This document shows positions 36,124-44,144 of a DNA stretch of 64,000 bases, in pieces; position 1 is the stretch's first letter; the number at the start of each line of letters is the position of its first letter. The position numbers and the translations under genes are program-made. Under the pieces are notes generated by a model. That model did not search any database and was not told the origin of the DNA. It saw nothing but the letters and a program-made list of their open reading frames with translations. This stretch comes from Corallococcus macrosporus DSM 14697 (lineage in GTDB: Bacteria > Myxococcota > Myxococcia > Myxococcales > Myxococcaceae): the NCBI RefSeq assembly GCF_002305895.1, contig NZ_CP022203.1:2396501-2460500 (forward strand). Reading direction: 5' to 3'.

Positions 36124-36212
36124 CGGACGGCGCCTCGGGGAGTGACGGGCGAGGGGAGACCGGCTCCCCTCGCTGCGGCTAGAATGGAAGGCCGCTGCCC
36201 CGAGGAACCGCC

Positions 36213-37595
36213 GTGGTCACTGCTACCCGTCAGAACACCCCTGAGAATCCGGACGAAGCCTCCGCCGAGGTGCCCGCCGTGGGCCCTGGCGTCGAGACGA
36301 ACGTCCCCGTCGCTGAGCGCAACGCCGCCGTCGCCCTGACGGACACCGTGCCGCCGGCCCAGGCGCCGGGCGTGGCGGTGGACCCGGACGACCTGGTCGA
36401 CACGGCGAAGGCGCCCACCCTCATGGAGAAGGTGCAGCAGTTCCGCACCCGCCACGAGAAGTGGGAGATGGCCGTCTTCTTCTTCGGCGGCTTCATCTAC
36501 GACGTCCTCACCATCAGCCGCATCGATGACACGCTGACGCTGGCGCAGAACTTCGGCTACCTGCTGGTCCTCACCGGCCTGCTGCTGCTGGAGCAGCGCT
36601 ACCCGGACGGCGTGGAGCCGCCGAAGTTCCTGCGGAAGGTCTGGCGCTGGCGCGAGGACGGCATCCACTTCCTCTTCGGAAGCCTGCTCAGCGCCTTCAT
36701 GCTGCTGCTCTTCAGGAGCACGTCGGGCGCGCTGCCCTACCTGTTCGTGGTGGGCCTCTTCGCCCTGCTGGCGGCCAACGAGCTGCCCGTGTTCCGCAGG
36801 CTGGGCCCCGTCATGCGCATGGTGCTGCTCAGCCTGTGCGTGACGATGTACTTCGTCTGCCTGCTCCCGGTGGTGCTCGGGCGGATGGGCTTCTGGGTCT
36901 TCGTGCTGGCCGTCGCGGTGGGCTCGGCGAGCATCTACGGGATGATGCGCCTCATCGCCCGCTGGCGTCCGGACGACAGCCGCTACGTGCTCCGCAACGT
37001 GGCCATCCCCGGCTTCGGAGTGCAGGCCGCCCTGCTGGGGCTGTACCTGGTGGGCGTGATTCCGCCGCTGCCGGTGGCCGTGCAGTTCGCGGGCATCTAC
37101 CACCAGGTGGAGCGGGTGAGCCCGGGCGTCTACCACCTGTCCTCGGTGGACTCCGGCGCCTGGTACAAGCCGTGGACGTGGGGCGGGCCGGACTTCCTGA
37201 TGCAGCCGGGGGACAAGCCCTACTACTTCTTCCGCATCTTCGCGCCGAAGCACTTCCAGTCGTACAAGGTCCGCGTGCGCTGGTACTTCGACGACCCGCA
37301 GAAGGGCTGGACGACGTACGGCAACGGCTTCATGGCCACCGTCAGCAGCAACGGCACGGACGGCGGCTACCGCTACTACGCGACGACGTCCCACCTGAAG
37401 CCCGGCGATTGGCGCGTGGTGCTGGAGACGGAGGACGGGCACGAAATCCACCGCCTCAGCTTCAGCGCCGGGCCGGACACGAGCTCCGGCCCCCGCGTCT
37501 TCGACGTCGACGTGTCCACGCTCAAGGACGTGAAGCCCCTGCCACTGGCGCAGTGGCAGGAGCGGGCCGCGGCCGCGGCGGCGAAACCGAAGTAG
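36213..37595 (+). CDS. DUF2914 multi-pass membrane protein
   Basis: A 460-residue inner-membrane protein of unknown function. The first 75 residues are polar and disordered. About seven hydrophobic segments follow (for example MAVFFFGGFIYDVLTI, LLVLTGLLLLEQ, LFGSLLSAFMLLLF, YLFVVGLFALLAANE, LLSLCVTMYFVCLLPVV and VFVLAVAVGSASIYG). The C-terminal part (about 295-440) is soluble, probably periplasmic, and its end (YYATTSHLKPGDWRVVLETE) matches the DUF2914 module. The GTG at 36213 is the only reasonable start. It converges with the aminopeptidase gene, 10 bases away. Confidence 0.8.
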   Translation: MVTATRQNTPENPDEASAEVPAVGPGVETNVPVAERNAAVALTDTVPPAQAPGVAVDPDDLVDTAKAPTLMEKVQQFRTRHEKWEMAVFFFGGFIYDVLTISRIDDTLTLAQNFGYLLVLTGLLLLEQRYPDGVEPPKFLRKVWRWREDGIHFLFGSLLSAFMLLLFRSTSGALPYLFVVGLFALLAANELPVFRRLGPVMRMVLLSLCVTMYFVCLLPVVLGRMGFWVFVLAVAVGSASIYGMMRLIARWRPDDSRYVLRNVAIPGFGVQAALLGLYLVGVIPPLPVAVQFAGIYHQVERVSPGVYHLSSVDSGAWYKPWTWGGPDFLMQPGDKPYYFFRIFAPKHFQSYKVRVRWYFDDPQKGWTTYGNGFMATVSSNGTDGGYRYYATTSHLKPGDWRVVLETEDGHEIHRLSFSAGPDTSSGPRVFDVDVSTLKDVKPLPLAQWQERAAAAAAKPK

Positions 37596-37605
37596 CGCGC
37601 CGCGC

Positions 37606-39156
37606 CTACTTCTTCTTGCCCTTCCGGGCGGCCTTGTCCGCCGCCCAGAGGGACTTCATCCACGCCTCCACGTCCCGGGCCTTGCTGGGGATGTTGGCGG
37701 AGAGGACCTTGCAGCCGCGCGCGGTGACGACGACGTCGTCCTCGATGCGCACGCCGATGCCGCGGTAGCGCTTGGGCACGGTGAGGTCGTCCGTCTGGAA
37801 GTACAGGCCGGGCTCCACCGTCAGCACCATGCCCGGCTGGAGCTTCCCGTACTTGTAGGCCTCCTGCCGCGCCTGGGCGCAGTCGTGCACGTCCAGGCCC
37901 AGCATGTGGCTGACGTTGTGGAGCGAGTAGCGCTTGTAGAACTGGTGCTCGTCCTTGAGCGCCTCCTCGGCGCTTTCGAGGATGCCCAGGGACTCCAGGC
38001 CCTCCGCCAGCACGCGCATGGCGGCGCGGTTGGGCTCCATGAAGTCCTTGCCCGGCTTCACCTCTGCGAAGGCCGCGGCCTGCGCCTCCAGCACCAGGTC
38101 GTAGATTTCGCGCTGCTCCTTGGAGAACTTCCCGGAGATGGGCAGGGTGCGGGTGATGTCCGCGGTGTAGAGCGTCTGGCCCTCCACGCCCGCGTCCAGC
38201 AGCAGCAAATCACCGGGGACGAGCGGCCCGTCATTGTGGTGCCAGTGCAGGATGCACGCGTGGGCGCCGGAGGCGGCGATGGTGCGGTAGCCCACGTCAT
38301 TGCCTTCCACGCGGGCGCGGAGGTTGAAGATGCCCTCCACGTAGCGCTCCGTCTTCGCCGACTTCAGGCCGCGGATGACGTCCTCGAAGCCGCGCTGCGT
38401 GGAGTCGATGGACGTCTGGAGCTCCTTCAGCTCCTGCGCGTCCTTGAGCAGCCGCATCTCCGACAGCGCCTGGGCCAGCCCCTTGTCCTTGTCCTTCTCC
38501 GCGGGCTCCGGCACGGCGCCATCCACCTTGGGGGACAGGCCGCGCAGCACGCGCGTGGGGCGGCTCGCCGCGCCGCTGAGGTTGGAGAGGTAGTCCGGCA
38601 GCTCGTTGAGGCCGCGGGCCTCGTCCACGCCGTAGCGGGCCTGGCTCTCCTTCACGCCCAGGCGGGGGCCTTCCCACAGCTCGCCCTTCACGCGGTCGGT
38701 GAAGAAGGTGGCGTCGGTGCGGCCGGGGTTGGGCTCCACGAAGAGGACGTCGGTGTGGCCGCCCTTCTCCTTGGGCTGGAGGACGAGCACGCAGTCCGGC
38801 TCCAGGTTGCCGGTGAGGTAGTAGAAGTCGCTGCCCGGCCGGAAGCGGAAGTTGGTGTCGTTGGCGCGCACCTTCTCGTGGCCGGTGGGGATGACGAGCG
38901 TCTCGCCGGGGAACAGCTTGGAGAGCGCCCGGCGGCGGGCCTTGAAGGACTCCGCGCTCTTGATTCGGGGCGGGAGCTTCTTCGAGCGCGGCTTCCAGTC
39001 CTTCATCATGAAGTCGAGCAGGGCCGGCGGCGGCGCCGTGTCATGCGTGGCGGGCTTCGCCGGCGCGGCGGCGGGAGCCTGCTCCTCGGAGGTGACAATC
39101 GGCTGTTGCTCGCCCAGGGCGGGCTGAGCGGCGGCGGAAGAACGGTTCGTGGCCAT
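37606..39156 (-). CDS. Xaa-Pro aminopeptidase (aminopeptidase P family)
   Basis: A 516-residue M24B metallopeptidase that removes N-terminal residues before proline. Residues 1-50 are an Ala/Pro-rich extension. An AMP_N domain follows (KARRRALSKLFPGETLVIPT, DFYYLTGN) and then the pita-bread domain with dimetal ligands: Asp in LLLDAGVE, Asp in TADITRTLP, His in HNVSHMLGLDVHD, Glu in VEPGLYF and Glu in VRIEDDVVV. The ATG at 39156 has AAGAG upstream. It ends with a basic KKGKKK-type tail. rsmE lies 31 bases upstream on the same strand. Confidence 0.92.
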   Translation of the reverse strand: MATNRSSAAAQPALGEQQPIVTSEEQAPAAAPAKPATHDTAPPPALLDFMMKDWKPRSKKLPPRIKSAESFKARRRALSKLFPGETLVIPTGHEKVRANDTNFRFRPGSDFYYLTGNLEPDCVLVLQPKEKGGHTDVLFVEPNPGRTDATFFTDRVKGELWEGPRLGVKESQARYGVDEARGLNELPDYLSNLSGAASRPTRVLRGLSPKVDGAVPEPAEKDKDKGLAQALSEMRLLKDAQELKELQTSIDSTQRGFEDVIRGLKSAKTERYVEGIFNLRARVEGNDVGYRTIAASGAHACILHWHHNDGPLVPGDLLLLDAGVEGQTLYTADITRTLPISGKFSKEQREIYDLVLEAQAAAFAEVKPGKDFMEPNRAAMRVLAEGLESLGILESAEEALKDEHQFYKRYSLHNVSHMLGLDVHDCAQARQEAYKYGKLQPGMVLTVEPGLYFQTDDLTVPKRYRGIGVRIEDDVVVTARGCKVLSANIPSKARDVEAWMKSLWAADKAARKGKKK

Positions 39157-39187
39157 GGACAACTCTTCACCCGGCCACGCCGGGCCT

Positions 39188-39952
39188 TCAAGTCAGAGTT
39201 GTCGCCGAAGGCGCCGCAGTGTCGTCCCGGAGAAGCGCGACCTGCCCGAGGAGGACGGGGACGGCCGTCTCCACGCGGAGAATCCGGGGCCCCAACGAAA
39301 ACGGGTGGAAGCCGTGGGCTTCCAGGAGGTCGGCCTCGAAGGGCACCCAGCCGCCGTCCGGGCCTATGGCCAGCACGACGCGCTGGGCCAACCCCACGCC
39401 CAGTGCGCGGAGCGGCTGCCGCGCGGGCGGGTGGGGGAGCAGGCGGAGGGACTGGGGGCCGAAGACGGCGTCGAGCTCGTCCTCGACGAAGGGGCGGAAG
39501 CGCTCGCGGACCAGGACCTCGGGGAGGCGCGTGTCGCGGGCCTGCTCCAGGCCCTGGATGAGCAGCTCGTGGACGAAGGCCGGCTCCAGCACCTTGGAGT
39601 CGAAGTAGCTCTTCTCCACGCGCGCCGCGTTGACCAGGACGATGCGGTCCACGCCCAGCGAGGCCACCGCGGGCAGCACCTTCTTCAGCGCCTTGGGCCG
39701 GGGGATGGCCAGCAGCAGGTCCACGCCCGCGCGCGGCGGCGGGGGCTCGGTGAGGGCGACGCGCAGGTGCAGCACCCCGGCGCTGTTCTCCAGGACCTCG
39801 CCGGTGCCCGTGAGGCCGCCCAGGCGGCCCACGCGCAGGGATTCACCGGGCTCGGCGCGCAGCACCTCTCGGGCGTGCTGGGCCCGCCGGCCGGTGAGGC
39901 GCGCGGTGCCGTCGGGCAGGAAGTCATCGTCCACCAGGAGCAGCAGGTTCAC
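39188..39952 (-). CDS. rsmE: 16S rRNA m3U1498 methyltransferase
   Basis: A 254-residue SPOUT-fold methyltransferase that modifies U1498 of 16S rRNA near the decoding site. The N-terminal PUA-like part (LLLLVDDDFLP, RLTGRRAQHAREVLRAEPG) precedes the knotted domain, with KALKKVLPAVASLGVDRIV and the SAM-binding AIGPDGGWVPFEADLL and LGPRILRVETAV. The GTG at 39952 begins at the family N-terminus; the longer frame from 40096 adds Pro/Gly-rich sequence without support. It is divergent from the DTW gene, with 170 bases between. Confidence 0.9.
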   Translation of the reverse strand: MNLLLLVDDDFLPDGTARLTGRRAQHAREVLRAEPGESLRVGRLGGLTGTGEVLENSAGVLHLRVALTEPPPPRAGVDLLLAIPRPKALKKVLPAVASLGVDRIVLVNAARVEKSYFDSKVLEPAFVHELLIQGLEQARDTRLPEVLVRERFRPFVEDELDAVFGPQSLRLLPHPPARQPLRALGVGLAQRVVLAIGPDGGWVPFEADLLEAHGFHPFSLGPRILRVETAVPVLLGQVALLRDDTAAPSATTLT

Positions 39953-40122
39953 GGAGGCCTCTGTACCCCGTCGCCTGGAGGCATGGGAGTCCCCCGTCCA
40001 GGGGCATGTCGGGCCTGTGGGGGTGGCCGCCCCCGGGAAGCCGGTCCCCGGGCACCCAGCCTGCCCGCCGCTCCCGTGGTGGGGCTTGCCCCCCATCGGA
40101 GCGTGCCGTAAAGGCGGGAGCC

Positions 40123-41307
40123 GTGCGTAACCTCTGCCTGCGTTGCCGCCGTCCTGAAAGCGCCTGTTATTGCGCGCAACTGCCGCCCCGGCTGGAGACT
40201 CGCACGCGCGTCGTGTTCCTCCAGCACCCGCGCGAGAGCCGCGTGGCCATTGGCACCGCGCGCATGGCGCACCTGTCGCTCAGCAACTCCGAGCTGCATG
40301 AAGGCGTGGACTTCACCGGCCACCGGCGCATCGAGGCGCTGGCCGCGCAGCGCGACTCCGTGGCGATTCTCTTCCCGGGCGACGACGCCATCACGGTGGA
40401 GGAGGCGCGGCTGAATCCGCCCAAGACGCTCATCGTCGTGGATGGCACCTGGCCCCAGGCGAAGAAGGTCGTCTCGCGCAACCCGGTGCTGGCCGGGCTG
40501 CCGCGCATCGGCTTCGTGCCGCGCCGGCCGAGCAACTACCGCATCCGCTCCGAGCCCGCGGACCACTGCGTGTCCACCATCGAGGCGGTGGTGGAGATGC
40601 TGGGCATCCTGGAAGGGGACCCGGCGCGCTTCGACACCATGCTGCGGGCCTTCGAGTACATGGTGGACACGCAGCTCGCGCGGCAGGCGACGCGCACCTC
40701 GCCCAACCGGCGCCGCATCTACTTCGGGCCGTGGCGCCCGCCGCTGGAGCTGCGCTCGCTGGCGGAGCGCTTCGAGAAGCTCGTCGTCTTCTACGGCGAG
40801 GCGAACGCCCACCCCGCGGGAGGCGAGGAGATTCCCACCGAGCTGGTGCACGCGGTGGCGTGCCGTCCGTCCACGGGCGAGCGCTTCGAGGCCGTCATCG
40901 CCCCGGAGCAGCCGCTGGCCTACAGCACGCCGCTGCACGTGGAGCTGCCCGAGGACGTCCTCCGCGCGGGCGAGCCCCGGGCCGAGGCGATGAAGCGCTT
41001 CGAGGCCTTCCTGCGCCCCGATGACGAGCTGGCGGTGTGGACGACGTTCGCGCTGGACCTGCTGTGGGCGGGTGGCATCACCCGGCGTCCGGCCAGCAGC
41101 GTGCGCCTGGCCACCGCGCGCGCGTTGAAGGGCAAGGCGGGCGGCGTGGAGCAGGCGATGACGCTGCTGCAAGGGCCGGACGTGCCGCAGTGGGCCCCGG
41201 GGCGCGCGGGCCGGCGCATCCGCGCGCTGGAGTCCGTGGTGCGCGAGCTGGTGGCCCGAGGCAACGCCACCGAGCCGCCGCAGAAGCTGCCGCGCACCGG
41301 CTCCTGA
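40123..41307 (+). CDS. DTW-domain tRNA-uridine aminocarboxypropyltransferase-like protein with extra C-terminal domain
   Basis: A 394-residue protein. Residues 1-210 match the DTW/YfiP family, which adds 3-amino-3-carboxypropyl groups to tRNA uridine (acp3U): zinc-type cysteines CLRCRRPESACYC (about 4-16), VVFLQHPRE, and the signature VVDGTWPQAKK (near 105-115). Ordinary DTW proteins have about 200-250 residues. Here about 180 more follow from residue 210 with a pattern like the DnaQ/DEDD exonuclease fold (VVFYGEANAHP, a strand-rich stretch, FEAVIAPEQPLAY, then VWTTFALDLLW and GRRIRALESVVREL), but the catalytic acids look altered. The GTG start has GGGAG upstream. Confidence 0.8.
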   Translation: MRNLCLRCRRPESACYCAQLPPRLETRTRVVFLQHPRESRVAIGTARMAHLSLSNSELHEGVDFTGHRRIEALAAQRDSVAILFPGDDAITVEEARLNPPKTLIVVDGTWPQAKKVVSRNPVLAGLPRIGFVPRRPSNYRIRSEPADHCVSTIEAVVEMLGILEGDPARFDTMLRAFEYMVDTQLARQATRTSPNRRRIYFGPWRPPLELRSLAERFEKLVVFYGEANAHPAGGEEIPTELVHAVACRPSTGERFEAVIAPEQPLAYSTPLHVELPEDVLRAGEPRAEAMKRFEAFLRPDDELAVWTTFALDLLWAGGITRRPASSVRLATARALKGKAGGVEQAMTLLQGPDVPQWAPGRAGRRIRALESVVRELVARGNATEPPQKLPRTGS

Positions 41308-41311
41308 GGCC

Positions 41312-41437
41312 GCTGCCGTCCGGCGCGCTTCGAGGTTCGAGGGCTGACGCCGTCCGCGCGGCCGGAGCGGGGTGCGAGAGCCGACGCCGTCCGTGCAGCC
41401 GGGGCGCGCTTCGAGGTGCGAGACCCGACGCCGTTCG
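41312..41437. repeat. imperfect direct repeats between convergent genes
   Basis: Four copies of an element ending GACGCCGTCCG (GCTGCCGTCCG at 41312, exact copies at 41346 and 41383, GACGCCGTTCG at 41427) stand 34, 37 and 44 bases apart, each preceded by a CGAGGTTCGAG- or GGTGCGAGA-like stretch. The gap between the DTW gene and the anti-sigma gene is 224 bases and otherwise empty. Function unknown. Confidence 0.5.
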
Positions 41438-41531
41438 TGCCGGGCTTCGCGCTCGGGCTTCTGCGCCTGTGCGCCGTCTGCGTCTGCGCCGCGCACAGTC
41501 GTGGGCGCGGGGGCGTCACTCGGTCGTCCGC

Positions 41532-43253
41532 TCAGGGCAGCAGGCCCGTCTTGGCCTCCTTGGCGTAGCGCCCTCGCGGGAAGTCCTGGAGGTACCGCCG
41601 GTACTCGTCCCGGGCCCGATGGGATTCGAGCTTCTCCTCGAAGCACCGCGCGCGCAGGTAGCGCGCCTGCTCGCGGTGGGCAGCCCGAGGGCTGCGCTGG
41701 GCAATCTCGTCCAGGCCCACCAGGAAGCGCTCGCACTTGCGCGAGTTCACCTGGAGCCGGGCGTAGCCCAGGAACCGTTCGTCGGCGTCCCTGGACACCA
41801 GCGCCATGGGAATCAGGGGCTCGCGCTTCTTCGGTGAAGGCTTCGCCACGGCCTCCGGTGGTGCCTGGGGCGCAGGGGCTGGAGCGGGCGGCGGCGGGAC
41901 GTTGACCGACGGCACGGGGTAGGGCGCGAACTCCTGGACCGGGTCCCCGGGGGCCGGAGTCGCGGTCGGCGAGTTGCCCGCCGCGGCCACGGGGGCCAGG
42001 GCCGCCGCCGGCGGTGGCGCGGGCTCGGGAGGCTCGGTAGCGGGCTCCCGCGGCGAGGGCGTCACCGCCGCCACCGCGCCCGGCGTCGTGGGCGCAGGCA
42101 CGTCCACCGGTTCGGCCTTCCAGGCGGGGGCGGGGCGGGCGCTGAGGGCCTTGGACGGGGGCGCTTCGTCCTCGGGTGCGCGGAGCTCCGCGATGGCGCG
42201 CAGGTCCAGCTTCGACATCCTGCGCGGGTTCAGCGTGTGTCTCGCCGCGTGCAGCTCCACGCGCTCACCCGGGCCCACCAGACGGGCCGGCTGTCCAGCC
42301 GCCTCGACGCGGACCTGTCCTTCCGCCACGGCCACGGCGGCGCCGTCCTTCGTGCGCTCCACCGTGAAGAGGGTGCCCACCACCGACACGCGCAGGCCCG
42401 CGACCTCCACCAGGAAGCCCTGGCGCGCGGTGTGCGAGGCCTCGACGGACAGGCGGCCCCTGGTCACGGTGAGGTGCACGTCGCGAGACTCCGCGCGGGA
42501 CAGCTCCACCTCCGAGCCCGAGGACAGTCGCACGCGGCTCTCGTCCGGCAGCCTGAGCAGGGCGCTGGACCGCGGAGGCGTCCGCACCGCCACGCCCGAG
42601 CGCAGCCGCATGCCAGGCTCGAGCGCCCGCTCCGCGCCGCCCGCTTCGCGCAGGATGGCCCCCGCGCCGGCGACCCGCTCCGTCTCCGTGGTGGCGTCCG
42701 TCCTCGCCGCCGTGTCCGTGGGCAACGGGGACGCGCTGCCGGCCACGGCGTGCGCGGCGTCCTGAGCCTGCACGGGCGTGGCGCCGCCGCCGGCCGCGAC
42801 GTGAGGGGGCCCTGAAGCCGTCCCGGGCGCGACGCCGCCACCGGCCAATGCGCCCGGAGCCTCGGCCCCCGGCACAGAAAGGACAGGCTCGTCGGTCCGG
42901 GCCACGAGCGCGCCTGCCGCGTCCCGTACCCTGGGCGCTCGGACCATCCAGAGCCCCAGCACCACCGCGCAGACCCCCGCGAGCGCCACGGCCCAGGGCC
43001 AGCGGCCGGCTGGGGTGCCGCGGGTCAGCCGCCGTGCCGCCGCCGCGCGGAGCCCATCCGGCATGGCGTCCGAGCGCAGCGGAGGCGTGGCGCCGCGGGC
43101 CTCCTGGAGGACCGCGCGGGACCGCCGCACCTGCTCCAGCGCCTGGGCGCATTCGGAGCAGGTGGCGACGTGCGCCTCGACGCGGACGCGCGCTTCGGCG
43201 TCCAGCTCGCCCGCGGCCAGGGCCCACAGGGAGGGCAGCTCATGGCGAGCCAT
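41532..43253 (-). CDS. zinc-finger and FecR-domain anti-sigma protein
   Basis: A 573-residue single-pass membrane protein, probably the anti-sigma factor of the upstream ECF sigma gene. The N-terminus has an anti-sigma zinc finger (His28, Cys32, Cys35 in HVATCSEC), then one membrane helix (about 85-104). The periplasmic part contains a FecR-type beta domain (RLRSGVAVRTPPRSSALLRL and VVGTLFTVERT), a very long Pro/Ala-rich linker, and a C-terminal TPR-like segment (ARYLRARCFEEKLESHRARDE). The ATG at 43253 has GGAGG 5 bases upstream and overlaps the end of the sigma gene by 14 bases, so the two are translationally coupled. Confidence 0.85.
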   Translation of the reverse strand: MARHELPSLWALAAGELDAEARVRVEAHVATCSECAQALEQVRRSRAVLQEARGATPPLRSDAMPDGLRAAAARRLTRGTPAGRWPWAVALAGVCAVVLGLWMVRAPRVRDAAGALVARTDEPVLSVPGAEAPGALAGGGVAPGTASGPPHVAAGGGATPVQAQDAAHAVAGSASPLPTDTAARTDATTETERVAGAGAILREAGGAERALEPGMRLRSGVAVRTPPRSSALLRLPDESRVRLSSGSEVELSRAESRDVHLTVTRGRLSVEASHTARQGFLVEVAGLRVSVVGTLFTVERTKDGAAVAVAEGQVRVEAAGQPARLVGPGERVELHAARHTLNPRRMSKLDLRAIAELRAPEDEAPPSKALSARPAPAWKAEPVDVPAPTTPGAVAAVTPSPREPATEPPEPAPPPAAALAPVAAAGNSPTATPAPGDPVQEFAPYPVPSVNVPPPPAPAPAPQAPPEAVAKPSPKKREPLIPMALVSRDADERFLGYARLQVNSRKCERFLVGLDEIAQRSPRAAHREQARYLRARCFEEKLESHRARDEYRRYLQDFPRGRYAKEAKTGLLP

Positions 43254-43989
43254 GGGCACCTCCGGGACGGCTGGCGCCGAGCAGACGCTGCATGGCCTCG
43301 TTGAACTCCAGCCGCGCATGGTGGAGGCGGCTGCGGACGGTGTTGGGCGAGCTTCCCACGGCCTCGGCAATCTCGTCCGGGCTCATGCCACACAGCTCGT
43401 AGTACACGAAGACGATGCGCTTCTTCGGCTTGAGCCGCTCCAGCGCCAGCTCCACCAGCCGTGCCGCCTGACGCCGCGAGGCCGCGCGCTCCGGGTCCTC
43501 GCCCTCCGCCGTGGTTTCCGGCAGCTCCCAGACGGAGTCCTCCGGCCGGCGCCGCTTCCAGCGCAGGTGGGACAGCGCCACGTTGGCGCACACCCGGTAG
43601 AAGAAGGTCCGGAAGCGCGACTCGCCCCGGTAGCTCTTCACGGCCGTCAGCAGCCGGAGGTAGGCCTCCTGGAGGAGGTCCTCCACGTCCACGCGGTTGC
43701 CAACCAGGTGCCACAACGTGCGCGAGGCATCCGCCCGCGTCAGCGCATAGAGCTGTTCGAAGGCCGTCAGGTCCCCCTCCTGGATGCGGCGGACCAGCGC
43801 TTGGAGCCGTGGCTCGTCCTGGGCCGGAGCCCCGGACACGTCGCGCCCCTTTCGCTCCTCCGGGAGGCTGGCGGCGTGCGCGAATGAGCGGGCTCCACGC
43901 AGGAACACCAGGGGCTCTCCCTCAAGGGGTGGTCGCGGTCCGGCGCGTTGAGAGCCCGGCCCGGCGGCCAGATGAATGGTCCAGGCCAC
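43240..43989 (-). CDS. ECF-family RNA polymerase sigma factor
   Basis: A 249-residue extracytoplasmic-function sigma factor. Region 2 is visible in FEQLYALTRADASRTLWHLV and DVEDLLQEAYLRLLTAVKSY with RFRTFFYRVCANVALSHLR; region 4 in LERLKPKKRIVFVYYELCGM with the helix-turn-helix MSPDEIAEAVGSSPNTVRSRL. The GTG at 43989 is chosen because a GGAGG lies 6 bases upstream; a longer frame reaches 44142 but lacks a site. Residues 1-60 form an extension before region 2. It is coupled to the FecR anti-sigma gene and divergent from the cysteine-rich lipoprotein gene across an AT-rich palindrome. Confidence 0.88.
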   Translation of the reverse strand: MAWTIHLAAGPGSQRAGPRPPLEGEPLVFLRGARSFAHAASLPEERKGRDVSGAPAQDEPRLQALVRRIQEGDLTAFEQLYALTRADASRTLWHLVGNRVDVEDLLQEAYLRLLTAVKSYRGESRFRTFFYRVCANVALSHLRWKRRRPEDSVWELPETTAEGEDPERAASRRQAARLVELALERLKPKKRIVFVYYELCGMSPDEIAEAVGSSPNTVRSRLHHARLEFNEAMQRLLGASRPGGAHGSP

Positions 43990-44031
43990 TACATACCTCC
44001 ATGGCCATGGGTCTCCGGAAAGACGAAACCC

Positions 44032-44052
44032 GATCAAATAAATTTTTTGATC
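44032..44052. promoter_or_regulatory. AT-rich palindrome in the ECF divergent promoter region
   Basis: GATCAAA (44032-44038) and TTTGATC (44046-44052) form an inverted repeat around a seven-base AT spacer. The whole patch is strongly AT-rich in a GC-rich genome and lies 43 bases before the sigma gene start, between two divergent genes. It may be an operator or the core of the promoters. Confidence 0.5.
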
Positions 44053-44144
44053 AACCGTCTGCGCTACGGAGTCCATCGCTGCTGTAACCGGACAACCCAT
44101 CCGGTGGCCGGACCGGTCCCCAAGAGATTTCGGAGTCCCCACTC

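Noticed and set aside
43990-44142. A longer version of the ECF sigma factor starting at 44142 or at the ATG at 44076
   Set aside because: The region is AT-rich promoter DNA with a palindrome, codon use is unlike a gene, and the GTG at 43989 has an ideal GGAGG.
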